Notes: a model not told the origin generated them from the sequence alone. Numbered from the stretch's first letter, positions 25,301 to 32,705 are shown. The stretch: DNA of 48,394 nt from Bryobacterales bacterium (GCA_003136675.1 PLFE01000093.1:2556-50949); one strand, 5' to 3'. Numbers and translations: made by a program.

Positions 25301-25801
25301 CGCCTCCGCATCCGTGGCGGGCGTGCCCTGGCGTTCTGTTTCTTCGGCGAGCGCGTAGAGTGCTTTCAGATTCTTCCCGTCCAAATCAACGGCCTTCCGC
25401 AGGTGCGCGATGGCTTCAGGCAGCTTACCCTGCTTGCTCTCAATCAAACCCAGGAGCGCTTCGATCCGGCTGTTATTCGGGGCCAGTGCGCGCGCCTTCC
25501 GGGCGTCGGCATCGGCGGTCTCAAAGTCTTGCTGGCGCACAGCGAACAACGCAAGATCGGCCCACGTCGCAGGCTCGCCGGGAACAATCTGTGAAGCCTC
25601 TGTCAGTTTGGCCTTCGCGCGCGCGTCCTCCCCGGTTTGGAGGCCGGCAAGCCCCACGTAAAATGCGGAGACAAAGTCGCGGTACTGCTTCGAATCCACG
25701 GACGGCAGTTCCGGTTTGTTCGAGCATGCGCAAGATAGGCAAAAGATAGCGGTCGCCAGACCGGCTGCAGCACGGAGTGAAGTCATCCCAGGTACCATCA
25801 T
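22397..25801 (-). CDS. Large exported TPR / FG-GAP / ASPIC multidomain protein
   Basis: The 1134-residue product starts with a signal that ends in a cysteine-rich CLSCACS, so it may be a lipoprotein although the lipobox is not standard. Residues of about 35-210 are TPR-like (LLGLIESKQGKLPEAIAHLR). FG-GAP repeats occupy about 280-600 (DVDLDGDLDIVVG, DFDNNGSLDILAG). An ASPIC/UnbV domain follows (HFGLGEHTHVDVTRIVWPNG). The last 440 residues begin with CPLLFAWDGKQIGFVKDGEP and contain GYYDLRVTAELWETYYIDYY, a module I have seen only beside ASPIC domains. Start choice between several ATGs (25801, 25798, 25786) is uncertain. The gene begins 24 bp after the coiled-coil gene and precedes the CRTAC1-type gene. 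Confidence 0.85.
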   Translation of the reverse strand: MMVPGMTSLRAAAGLATAIFCLSCACSNKPELPSVDSKQYRDFVSAFYVGLAGLQTGEDARAKAKLTEASQIVPGEPATWADLALFAVRQQDFETADADARKARALAPNNSRIEALLGLIESKQGKLPEAIAHLRKAVDLDGKNLKALYALAEETERQGTPATDAEAQKIFGQVLIEQPGNIAAQIEVTRLAAKLDDSAGVKTGAARLAAESAAWPEEARARVTALQQTADGPNPRVAAVQAVFLRNVLARVQAYRQSLNAVKTPVMFVGDPFVRFIDLPTPSSDPAPADTGLTFVSQGLPGAPDHDVYWAGAMPLDDSGRQTVIWADSTGVQIAGGAHLDGPRGPIGRNGVVGADLNYDFKTDLVIANDGGVRIYQQHDRSSFIPIRIPAEVANAACSGAWPFDVDLDGDLDIVVGTTGREPAVLRNNADGTYSVIHPFSGVASVVSFASADINGDGTPDVAMVDASGNLSLFTNERLGVYRSRPLPSGLKGHFVAVTAGDIQGHGEPNFVALRDDGSVVRISGQDSAELVKAGGDRLTQATANLILADFDNNGSLDILAGDGHLFLSTRQGFSPVSIPRGITFTTAVDLDNSGRLDLIGSAGKPVELISRGTRNYHWQTMRVRAAQATGDQRINSFGIGGEVEIRSDLLTEKQIITSPVLHFGLGEHTHVDVTRIVWPNGSVQAEFELKPDQVVLAEQRLKGSCPLLFAWDGKQIGFVKDGEPWSPALGLHINAQAVAGIYQTQEWFKVPGEKLAAREGYYDLRVTAELWETYYIDYYSLRVVDHPADTEIFTDERFAVPPPPLKIYTVSKLHPFAYARDDNGTDVSDTVRSVDRKYLDTFGRGRYQGVTRDHWVEVELPESAPRCGQLYLIGFGWIHPTDGTTNIAMGQSSDPPPQGLRIEVLDAHGKWVIAKSGLGFLAGRLKTAVLDLNGIFRPGAPRKLRLGTNLEIYWDQLAWATGVPESNTHVQRAALTAADLRYRGFSVINVANASSPEIPDYNRLEGAAQKWRDLEGYATRFGDVRELLDKIDDRMVIANAGDELRLRFAAPAPPAAGFQRDFVMVGDGWIKDGDYNSTFSRTILPLPYHAMKDYTRPPSTLEDEPAYKLHSTDWQQFHTRYITPEFFLRALWN

Positions 25802-25825
25802 GCCCGTATTCCGGGCCAACTTGCG

Positions 25826-25999
25826 CTACTTTTTCAGCAGCGCCAGAATCTCTTCCTGGTTCTTCAGGATCTGCTTGAGAGCTTTTTGATTGCCCTTGAT
25901 CTCTTCCTGATTTTTCTGGATCGCGCCTTGATTCGCGATGATCGACTTCTGGTTCTCCAGAATCTGCTTTTGATTGTCGAGAACGTCTTGGTTCGGCAT
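25826..25999 (-). CDS. 57-residue coiled-coil protein of IxxNQxx heptads
   Basis: This gene is too short for a 60-codon threshold. From the ATG at 25999 it encodes 57 residues, and AGGGG lies 5 nt upstream as a good ribosome-binding site. Asn-Gln pairs occur at residues 9, 16, 23, 30 and 37, exactly seven apart, and isoleucine or leucine at 13, 20, 27, 34 and 41. If Ile is core position a, Asn is position d, giving repeated IxxNQxx. This is like the IxxNTxx N@d motif known from trimeric coiled coils, where core asparagines hold an anion. There is no signal peptide or membrane span. It is the first gene of the FG-GAP/ASPIC cluster. Function unknown. Confidence 0.8.
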   Translation of the reverse strand: MPNQDVLDNQKQILENQKSIIANQGAIQKNQEEIKGNQKALKQILKNQEEILALLKK

Positions 26000-26092
26000 G
26001 TTACCCCTAAGCTGGAAGTGCCAGTGCCTTGAATTGTTTCAACCTTAGACGACAGCGGTCAATAGTGTTTTCATACGATATGAGGAAGCACA

Positions 26093-27532
26093 ATGATGAA
26101 GTTCTTCGCGATTTTCGCAGTTCTGTACCCGGCGTTGCTGGCCGCCCAGCCCATCCGCCTTCATCCGCGGAACCCGCACTATTTCCTCTATCGCGGCAAG
26201 GCCGTTGCGCTGGTCACGAGCGGCGAACACTACGGCTCCGTAATGAACCTGGATTTCGACTACCGCCGCTACCTTTCCACGCTTGCAGCCGATGGGCTGA
26301 ACTACACGCGCATCTTCGGAGGGAGTTATCGCGAAGTTCCGGGAAAATCGTTCGGCATCCAGCGCAATAACCTGGCGCCAACGGATAGCGCGTTTCTGGC
26401 GCCGTGGGCGCGCGACGCAAGCGGCAAGTTCGATCTCGACCGGTGGGATCCCAGGTTTTTTCAACGCCTCCGCGATTTTCTCGCCGAGGCGGACCGGCGC
26501 GGCATCGTGGTTGAGATTACTCTTTTCTCGTCGCACTATGCGGAGATGCAGTGGCGGGTGAGCGCGCTCAACGCCGCGAACAACGTGAACCACACGGACG
26601 CCATCGACTGGAAGAAACTGCATACGCTGGAAAACGGAAATCTGTTGACGCGCCAGGAGCAGTACACACGCAAGCTGGTGCGCGAAGCCAACCCGTTCGA
26701 TAACGTGATCTTTGAGATCCAGAACGAGCCCTGGTCGGACCGGCCGAAGTTAGTGGACGTTATCAACCCGTATCTGCAGCCACCCGCGCGCGACACCTAT
26801 CCCAATTCGGTGGAGATTGCGGATGAGAATTCGATCGCCTGGCAGGCGCGGGTCATGAGCTGGATCAGAAGCGAGGAATCTTCCCTGCCGGGCAAGCACA
26901 TGGTCGCTCAGAACTATTGCAATTTCCGCTTCCCGGTTCAACAGCTTCCGGCGGATGTTGACCTGGTCAACTTTCACTATGCTTACCCGGAGGCGGTGCT
27001 GCTGAACTATGGAATCGGGAAGGCGTTAGGTTATGACGAAACCGGCTTTCTGGGGCGCGGCGATGACGCTTACCGCCGGCAGGCATGGAACTTCATGCTA
27101 TCGGGCGGCAGCGCGTTCGATGGCTTGGACTACTCCTTCTCCGTGGGACACGAGGACGGCACGGATACGGCTCCGAATGGTCCCGGCGGTGGCAGTCCGG
27201 CGCTGCGGCATCAGTTGCGCACGTTAGTGGAGTTTCTTCAGAAACTACCACTCGTGGAAATGGCCCCGGACGCCCAGACCGCAAAACACGCCGCCGGGGC
27301 TTATGCCAGGGTGATCTCGAAGCCAGGTTCTCTGTACGCCATCTACATCGATGCCGACGGCCCCACGGAACTCACTCTCAACTTACCTTCGGGAACTTAC
27401 TCGGGCGAGTGGACCAACGCCTTCACGGGTCAAGTTCAGGCGCTTGCTAACTTCTCGCACAAAGGCGGAGACACCGTTCTGCACACGCCCCGGTTCGAGA
27501 ACGGAATGGCCTTGCGGCTCACCCGTAAATAG
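26093..27532 (+). CDS. Secreted TIM-barrel glycoside hydrolase (clan A, cellulase-like)
   Basis: The 479-residue protein has a signal peptide (MMKFFAIFAVLYPALLAAQ) and a catalytic barrel. The acid/base glutamate is expected in VIFEIQNEPWSD (near residue 211) and the nucleophile in GYDETGFLGRGD (near residue 315), as in GH-A clan enzymes. The N-terminus (IRLHPRNPHYFLYRGKAVAL) resembles the start of DUF4038-like or GH5-like proteins. The last 80 residues form a beta-sandwich-like tail with LNLPSGTYSGEWTNAFTGQV. GAGGAAG stands 7 nt before the ATG. Substrate and exact GH family cannot be fixed by eye. Confidence 0.8.
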   Translation: MMKFFAIFAVLYPALLAAQPIRLHPRNPHYFLYRGKAVALVTSGEHYGSVMNLDFDYRRYLSTLAADGLNYTRIFGGSYREVPGKSFGIQRNNLAPTDSAFLAPWARDASGKFDLDRWDPRFFQRLRDFLAEADRRGIVVEITLFSSHYAEMQWRVSALNAANNVNHTDAIDWKKLHTLENGNLLTRQEQYTRKLVREANPFDNVIFEIQNEPWSDRPKLVDVINPYLQPPARDTYPNSVEIADENSIAWQARVMSWIRSEESSLPGKHMVAQNYCNFRFPVQQLPADVDLVNFHYAYPEAVLLNYGIGKALGYDETGFLGRGDDAYRRQAWNFMLSGGSAFDGLDYSFSVGHEDGTDTAPNGPGGGSPALRHQLRTLVEFLQKLPLVEMAPDAQTAKHAAGAYARVISKPGSLYAIYIDADGPTELTLNLPSGTYSGEWTNAFTGQVQALANFSHKGGDTVLHTPRFENGMALRLTRK

Positions 27533-27540
27533 ACTTCCCC

Positions 27541-28053
27541 TCACGGCTTCCGCAGCGTGCCAGTGGTTTCCATTGTCATCCGCACGGTCTTACTCACTTT
27601 CAGAAGAAAGTTACTGGGATCTTTCATCCCCCACGCCACAAAAGGAATGTCGAAGGTGAGCAAGGCGGTCATCTGGTCCCCGGTTGCTTTCGCCTGAACG
27701 TTCACCGTGATCTCATGCGCCGCGCCGTGGATGGTGAAGATGCCGTGCAGCCTTACGGTGGATGACCCCGGAATGGATAGCGCGCCCTGAATCCGGTCTG
27801 GGACAAAGAATGCCTCCGGGTACTTCCTCGATTCCAGCACGGTCGCGTGCATCTTCTGGTCCACTTCCTGGTTGCCGCTGTTGCCGCTGGCGACATCGAC
27901 CACCACTTGGCCGGAAGCCGCGCCCGAGTCGGAGTCGAAATCGATGCTTCCACGCTTGAGTTGGAACGTTCCATGGACGGTATGCAAGACTGCGCCCAGA
28001 GTCCACTCGATCCTGGTCTTCTCGGGCTTCAATTCCAGAGTCCGCAGGCTCAT
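27541..28053 (-). CDS. YceI-family lipocalin-like protein
   Basis: The 170-residue protein shows YceI features: RIEWTLGAVLHTVHGTFQLK at the N-terminus, VVVDVASGNSGN, DQKMHATVLESRKYPEAFFV, and the C-terminal strand region with GTFTI-like HGIFTIHGAAHEITV. YceI proteins bind long polyprenyl or amphiphilic lipids inside a beta-barrel. A signal peptide is not evident, so this copy may be cytoplasmic. It lies 7 bp after a type III polyketide synthase gene on the same strand, so binding of that enzyme's lipid product is a possible role. Confidence 0.88.
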   Translation of the reverse strand: MSLRTLELKPEKTRIEWTLGAVLHTVHGTFQLKRGSIDFDSDSGAASGQVVVDVASGNSGNQEVDQKMHATVLESRKYPEAFFVPDRIQGALSIPGSSTVRLHGIFTIHGAAHEITVNVQAKATGDQMTALLTFDIPFVAWGMKDPSNFLLKVSKTVRMTMETTGTLRKP

Positions 28054-28060
28054 GATTCAT

Positions 28061-29110
28061 TCACCAGCGCAGCAGCACCAGTTCGGAACAGAAGCCTGGT
28101 CCCATGGCCGCCAGAATGCTCCAGGTTCCGGGGGCTGGGCGCTTCTTCGTCATGAACTGCTCCAGCACACAGAGCACGGAAGCCGAAGAAAGATTGCCGG
28201 TGGCGCGCAGGCACTCCCACGATGTTTCGAGCGCCGCCCGGTCCACCCCCAGCGCCTCTTGTGTCGCTTCCAGCACCTTGGGGCCGCCGGTATGCAAAAT
28301 CCACGCGCCGATGTCGCTCCGGCGCAAACCGTTCTTCTCCAGAAAGCGATCCACGTCCTGACCCAGGTGCGTGCGGGCCATTTTCGGGACCGTCGGAGAA
28401 AGTACAAGTTCAAAGCCTTTCTCCGAAACCTTCCAACCCATGACGCCTTCCGTATCAGGGTAGAGCGTGGATTGGGTATCGATCACCTCGGGCCCCGGCT
28501 GCTCGTAATCGTCACCGGCGACCAACACCGCGGCTGCGCCGTCGCCGAACAACCCGGAAGAAATCAGGTTCGCCACCGTGAGGTCTTCCCTTTGCAGGGT
28601 CAAAGTACATAATTCCACGGACACCAGGGCGGCCACTTCAGCGGGATACGCCTTCACATAGTCCGTCGCCCGCGCGATTCCCGCCGCTCCCGCCACGCAT
28701 CCCAACCCAAAGATCGGAATCCGTTTGGTGGACGGCGAGAGATTCAGTTTATTGATCAGCCGAGCATCCATCGAGGGGCTGGAAATCCCGCTGATGGAGA
28801 CGAAGAATAGCGCGCCGATCGAACTGGGGTCAATGCCCGCCTGCGTGATCGCACGGCAAAGCGCCTGGCTTCCTAGTTCCTCGGCCGCTTTCATCCATGC
28901 ATCGTTGAAGTGGCCGAACGTACTCATCCGGTAGTATTCTTCAACCGGCACCGCCAGGTAGCGACCATCGACGCACACATGCTCATGCAGACGCCTCAGC
29001 ATTTGAGGGTTCTGCAGCTTGGCCGCCCAGTATTCGGTGAGAGCGGTCAGTAGAAACTCTTGGGGGTAATAGTTCTCTGGGAAGGCGCTGGCCGCGCCGA
29101 TGATTTTCAT
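28061..29110 (-). CDS. Type III polyketide synthase (chalcone/stilbene synthase family)
   Basis: The 349-residue protein has the Cys-His-Asn triad of type III synthases. Cys138 lies in GLGCVAGAAG, His273 in WILHTGGPKVL and Asn306 in TGNLSSASVL. The C-terminal ends with the family loop AMGPGFCSELVLLRW. Members condense malonyl-CoA with fatty acyl-CoA or aromatic starters to make alkylresorcinols, pyrones or related phenols. The usual partner methyltransferase is absent; the downstream neighbour is a YceI-like lipid-binding protein. A KAS III enzyme is less likely, because the GPGF loop and the triad spacing fit chalcone synthase relatives better. Confidence 0.9.
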   Translation of the reverse strand: MKIIGAASAFPENYYPQEFLLTALTEYWAAKLQNPQMLRRLHEHVCVDGRYLAVPVEEYYRMSTFGHFNDAWMKAAEELGSQALCRAITQAGIDPSSIGALFFVSISGISSPSMDARLINKLNLSPSTKRIPIFGLGCVAGAAGIARATDYVKAYPAEVAALVSVELCTLTLQREDLTVANLISSGLFGDGAAAVLVAGDDYEQPGPEVIDTQSTLYPDTEGVMGWKVSEKGFELVLSPTVPKMARTHLGQDVDRFLEKNGLRRSDIGAWILHTGGPKVLEATQEALGVDRAALETSWECLRATGNLSSASVLCVLEQFMTKKRPAPGTWSILAAMGPGFCSELVLLRW

Positions 29111-29175
29111 GGGTCTGCATTACATTCGACCACATCTCGGGCGGCCAGACCATAGGCAGGCGGCAAAACCAGCCA

Positions 29176-29994
29176 TCATTTCCGCTTGCGGATGTAAATC
29201 TGCCCGTTGAAGGAGGTGAATTGAAATTCCGGGCCGCCGCCGTTCACCGTGCCGCGCAGGGTGCGGTCAAAACGTAAGTGGTACGTGCCATCCTTCTGCT
29301 TCCCGTCCGCCGTGGTGATCCCGCCACCGCCGGAATCGATCTTCACGTCAAAATCGCTGAAGATCTCGCCATGGTCTGTTTTCATGCGCAGATTCCCCCG
29401 GAAGTTATCGGGCAGGGTTACATCGATATCGCCATTCATGGTGCTGAAAGACATGGGCTTCGATGGATCAATGCGGTCGAGCGTGACGAAAACCTCGCCA
29501 TTCAGCGAGTGGGCCAGCACGGAGCCTGAAACATTCTTCAACGTCACCTTGCCGTTCAGGTTGTTTGCGTCGATATCTCCATCCACATGCTCGACGTAGA
29601 TATCGCCCCCATTCAGGCACTTCAGCTCCAGGGAAGACTTGCGCGGTACCGAGATCACCAGGTCCACGGGCCGGTTGAAAGATGAGGTTTTAATATCCAC
29701 CTGATTGTTGTCTTCCTCAACCTCCAGGCCCGCGTTTCCAGGCAATTCGAGGCGTCTCATTCCTTCCGCGCGTGCGGGCGTTGACTCGTGTTCTTCACCG
29801 CCGTGGCGCGCGTGCGCTTCCACCAGGACCTCCTTTCCGTCATACCCCTTTACAGTGATCCCGCCCGTCATCAGATGAGCCTGAATCTTCGCCGGCCGCG
29901 ACGGGTCGTGCAGTGGGACCGTGGCTTTCTCAACCGAATCCTGCGCGGCTAGAAAACCGGCGCACACAAATATGATTCCGATCGTCTTCGTCAT
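29176..29994 (-). CDS. Exported DUF4097-type beta-helix protein (second copy)
   Basis: The 272-residue protein has a signal peptide (MTKTIGIIFVCAGFLAAQ) and then the repeating turns of DUF4097: LNGGDIYVEHVDGDIDANNL, NGKVTLKNVSGSVLAHSLNG, TMNGDIDVTLPDNFRGNL, DHGEIFSDFDV and the final GGPEFQFTSFNGQIYIRKR. A right-handed beta-helix on the surface or in the periplasm is expected. It follows a related DUF4097 gene by 11 bp, in the operon with the ECF sigma factor. No enzymatic motif is seen. Confidence 0.85.
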   Translation of the reverse strand: MTKTIGIIFVCAGFLAAQDSVEKATVPLHDPSRPAKIQAHLMTGGITVKGYDGKEVLVEAHARHGGEEHESTPARAEGMRRLELPGNAGLEVEEDNNQVDIKTSSFNRPVDLVISVPRKSSLELKCLNGGDIYVEHVDGDIDANNLNGKVTLKNVSGSVLAHSLNGEVFVTLDRIDPSKPMSFSTMNGDIDVTLPDNFRGNLRMKTDHGEIFSDFDVKIDSGGGGITTADGKQKDGTYHLRFDRTLRGTVNGGGPEFQFTSFNGQIYIRKRK

Positions 29995-30005
29995 TTCTGT
30001 TCTCC

Positions 30006-30866
30006 CTATTGCCGATGCAATCGAATGTTCCCGTTGAAGGCATCGAACTTCAACTCGGGTCCCCCACTACCCACTCGGCCCGCCACAAATCCGTTGCTGT
30101 GGAAGACAAACTTGCCGTTCTTCTGCTCCGGCTGCGCGACGGGCGCGGCTCGCGGAGCCACGTCGAAATCGGTGTACACCTGTCCATTGAAAGTCTTGAA
30201 CAGCAGGTCCGCCGAAAACGTCCGCTGGAAGTAGATGTCCATCTCGCCGTTCAACGTGCTGAAACTACTCGCTTCCGACGGATTCCTCACGAACTTCACG
30301 ACTACGGGGCCATTGATCGTCTTCACTGCACCGGAGCCAGCGATGTCGCTCATGGTGATGCCGCCGTTGATGTCGTTCACCTCGAAGGCTCCGTCCGTCT
30401 TTTCGATCCGGATATCGCCGTTGTTCACCGTCGACACGACAATGCGGGCGTCTCTGGGAACTTCCACATCAATGTCGTAAGTCACGTTATAGAAGCGCCG
30501 CTGGTCCCAGTCACACCCGCGGTTGTGATCTCCCTTGCAGCGCCACGGCGCATCGTAATAAATCGAAACCGAACCTGGGTTTTCGGTCAACTCCAGTTGA
30601 ACTTCCTTCTTCGCCTGATCAAGATCGCTATCCGTTTCCGCATGAATGGTCTGATGCGCCGTCATGCGCACCTGCGATCCCGAGGTGCCAATCAGATGGA
30701 TATAGCCGTCGATGTTATCGATCACCACGCGTCCCGGAGCCCCGGAAAGCGTGAACGTCTTTTGAATCGTCTCCCGGTCGCGAACCGGCCAGCGACTCGA
30801 ATCGTGGCCCGCCAGGCACGGGCCCGCGAGCCCGCATGCCGCCAGCATCAGGCAAAGTTCCTTCAT
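30006..30866 (-). CDS. Exported DUF4097-type beta-helix protein (first copy)
   Basis: The 286-residue protein is a diverged relative of the downstream gene. It has a signal peptide (MKELCLMLAACGLAGPCLAG) followed by a longer N-terminal beta region with DNIDGYIHLIGTSGSQVRMT. The repeated turns NNGDIRIEKTDGAFEVNDIN, TINGPVVVKF and TLNGEMDIYFQRTFSADL come next, and the end GGPELKFDAFNGNIRLHR mirrors that of its neighbour. It starts 15 bp after the anti-sigma gene, so the sigma factor probably controls its own operon including these envelope proteins. The role is likely structural or sensory. Confidence 0.85.
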   Translation of the reverse strand: MKELCLMLAACGLAGPCLAGHDSSRWPVRDRETIQKTFTLSGAPGRVVIDNIDGYIHLIGTSGSQVRMTAHQTIHAETDSDLDQAKKEVQLELTENPGSVSIYYDAPWRCKGDHNRGCDWDQRRFYNVTYDIDVEVPRDARIVVSTVNNGDIRIEKTDGAFEVNDINGGITMSDIAGSGAVKTINGPVVVKFVRNPSEASSFSTLNGEMDIYFQRTFSADLLFKTFNGQVYTDFDVAPRAAPVAQPEQKNGKFVFHSNGFVAGRVGSGGPELKFDAFNGNIRLHRQ

Positions 30867-30881
30867 ACTCCTGTCTTCCTC

Positions 30882-31655
30882 CTATTGCAGTTTCTGGATG
30901 CCCCACCCGGCGCGTTGCCGCACGTTCGGGTTGTACGCCGGGTCGCGCGAAATCTTCACCAGTTCAACGCTCGCCGCCGTGTCGTGGATCTGAACCAGTG
31001 CGTCGATCAGGGCAATCTGCACCAGTGGGGATTCCTGCGTCGGAATGGAATCGACCAGGGCGCTCCGAATTGCCGGATCGCCGGCGAGCCCTTCCAGCGC
31101 GTCCACAGACGACAACCTGACGTTAACGTTCGCGTCGTGGTTCAGCGCCGTCAGCAACGCCGTTGACACTTCCCGATCGGGACGTTCCACCTGGCTGCCC
31201 CACGAAACGCCTTCCAGCCGGGCATTCGCCGACTGCCGGTCCAGCAAAGACAACGCTACCGTCTGCCGCATGCTACGCACCTCGTCGTGCAACTGGGCGA
31301 TTTGCAGCGAGACGCGGGAAGAATCCACCGCGTGGCCCACAAAGATTCCCATCGTGAAAAGAACCAGCCCCAGGCCAAACTGCTGAATCGGCCGCAGGTT
31401 CCATTTGGAAAACCATCCGGGCGCTTTGGGCTGCGGTGTTTTCGTCAACTCGTTCAGCTTTTGATAGAACCGCGCGCGCATGGCGGCGCTGGGCTGCTCC
31501 TTGGGAAGCGTATCCAGCGCCTCCCAGAATTCGCGCAAGTGTTCCACTTCCGCGCGCAGGGCCGCATTCCCGCTTAGCTCCGCTTCAAAACGGGCTTTCT
31601 CCGTGGGCGTCAACTGCCCGGCCAGATACGGCGGAATCATCTCTTCGAGGTTCAT
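30882..31655 (-). CDS. Membrane anti-sigma factor with C-terminal HEAT repeats
   Basis: The 257-residue product starts with an anti-sigma N-terminal domain (IPPYLAGQLTPTEKARFEAE, NAALRAEVEHLREFWEAL) that lacks the zinc-binding His-Cys motif, so it is a zinc-free type. One membrane span lies near residues 94-111 (FGLGLVLFTMGIFVGHAV). After a coiled stretch come HEAT-type units: LLTALNHDANVNVRLSSVDA, LVQIALIDALVQIHDTAASV and DPAYNPNVRQRAGWGI. The outside domain probably senses an envelope signal. The ATG at 31655 overlaps the sigma gene stop by 4 bp. Upstream codons in the same frame belong to the sigma gene region. Confidence 0.85.
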   Translation of the reverse strand: MNLEEMIPPYLAGQLTPTEKARFEAELSGNAALRAEVEHLREFWEALDTLPKEQPSAAMRARFYQKLNELTKTPQPKAPGWFSKWNLRPIQQFGLGLVLFTMGIFVGHAVDSSRVSLQIAQLHDEVRSMRQTVALSLLDRQSANARLEGVSWGSQVERPDREVSTALLTALNHDANVNVRLSSVDALEGLAGDPAIRSALVDSIPTQESPLVQIALIDALVQIHDTAASVELVKISRDPAYNPNVRQRAGWGIQKLQ

Positions 31656-32206
31656 AACGCTTTCTCTCCACGCAATTCGCAGAACGTTTCGCGCAGTTGC
31701 TTCAACGCGCGGTAGACGCGTACCTTCACCGTCCCCACCTCGCATTCCAGGATTCGGGCGATCTCCTCATAACGCAGGTTCTGGAAGCGGCTCAACACCA
31801 GAACATCCCTCTTCTCTTCCGGAAGCTGCTGCAGGGCTTTCCGCAGAAACAGCGTGTCCTGCTTCCGCGCGAACAATTCTTCGGGCATGGGCTGCGAACT
31901 CCTCATCTCTCGCGCATCCTCCTCGGGAACTTCACCCCGGCGCTTTCGCATGTGATCGAAATGCGCGTTACGCGCCATCTGGTAAAGCCACACCGCAAAA
32001 GACTGATCCGGATCATAACTACGCGAGTATTTGAGAACCCGGAAAAAGACTTCCTGCACCAGGTCTTCGCTCACGGCGTGGTTCCCGGTCAAATGCAACA
32101 GGTAGCGGAACAGCGGCACATGGTATCGCTCGAACAGATCGGCCAACCGGGCAGTTTCGCCGATCTGGACAAGCTGCATCACGAAACTGTCGGTTTGTGT
32201 TTCCAC
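31652..32206 (-). CDS. ECF RNA polymerase sigma factor
   Basis: The 184-residue protein has region 2 (LADLFERYHVPLFRYLLHLT, SEDLVQEVFFRVLKYSRSYD, FAVWLYQMARNAHFDHMRKR) and region 4 (LPEEKRDVLVLSRFQNLRYE, EIARILECEVGTVKVRVYRA). Together these define an ECF-type sigma-70 factor. I use the GTG at 32206, with GGAGAG close upstream. The longer frame to 32311 would overlap the upstream PH-domain gene and has atypical sequence. The next gene encodes its likely anti-sigma partner, with a 4-bp overlap. Confidence 0.92.
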   Translation of the reverse strand: METQTDSFVMQLVQIGETARLADLFERYHVPLFRYLLHLTGNHAVSEDLVQEVFFRVLKYSRSYDPDQSFAVWLYQMARNAHFDHMRKRRGEVPEEDAREMRSSQPMPEELFARKQDTLFLRKALQQLPEEKRDVLVLSRFQNLRYEEIARILECEVGTVKVRVYRALKQLRETFCELRGEKAL

Positions 32207-32255
32207 TGGCTCTCCACGCGCTCTCAAAGAGGAATACTGGCGAGCGGGGAGAAGG

Positions 32256-32705
32256 TTACAAAGTTTTTGTATTGGCCGATCTCTTTGAGCCGGCAATGAT
32301 CGTGTCGGCAAGGTCGCGCGGGCTGTCCACGTTCAGGATGGCCATCCGCCCGCTCTCGCCCGCGCTCTCCAGCATCAGATCCCCCACTCCCAGAATCCGC
32401 TGTCCGAACGTTTGGCGCACGGTGACGTCCTGAACCTTTGCCATATCAAGCGTCCGGCGCGTGCGCGAAAAGAAACCGTTTTCCATCGTCAGATGATCGT
32501 CGTGCAGTCGCAGTGAGATTAGCCGGCGGGTCATCTGCATTCGCAAAGGCGGGATCAGGAAAATCAAAAGAAACGCCAAAATCCATCGCGGCTTGTCGGC
32601 GGCATATGTGAAGTAAGCCCAAATTCCCACCGCGAGAAGTAGAATTGCGAGCGCGTAGGCGCCCCAAACCGTCTTCATGCTCGGGTGAATCGTTCGATCT
32701 TCCAT
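32256..32705 (-). CDS. Bacterial PH-domain (bPH2-type) membrane protein
   Basis: The 149-residue protein has two membrane spans (residues of about 13-33 and 39-55) followed by a PH-like domain with SLRLHDDHLTMENGFFSRTR, then DMAKVQDVTVRQTFGQRILG and the final strand GRMAILNVDSPRDLADTI. This matches DUF304/bPH2 proteins, whose function is mostly unknown. AGGAGG stands 8 nt before the ATG. It lies 49 bp upstream of the sigma gene on the same strand, so it could be co-transcribed with it. Confidence 0.8.
   Translation of the reverse strand: MEDRTIHPSMKTVWGAYALAILLLAVGIWAYFTYAADKPRWILAFLLIFLIPPLRMQMTRRLISLRLHDDHLTMENGFFSRTRRTLDMAKVQDVTVRQTFGQRILGVGDLMLESAGESGRMAILNVDSPRDLADTIIAGSKRSANTKTL

Noticed and set aside
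30009-31166. Long plus-strand open frame (385 codons) opposite the DUF4097 and anti-sigma genes
   Set aside because: It is a shadow of GC-rich coding DNA; its translation is rich in Arg/His/Val with no family resemblance, while the opposite strand shows clear domains.
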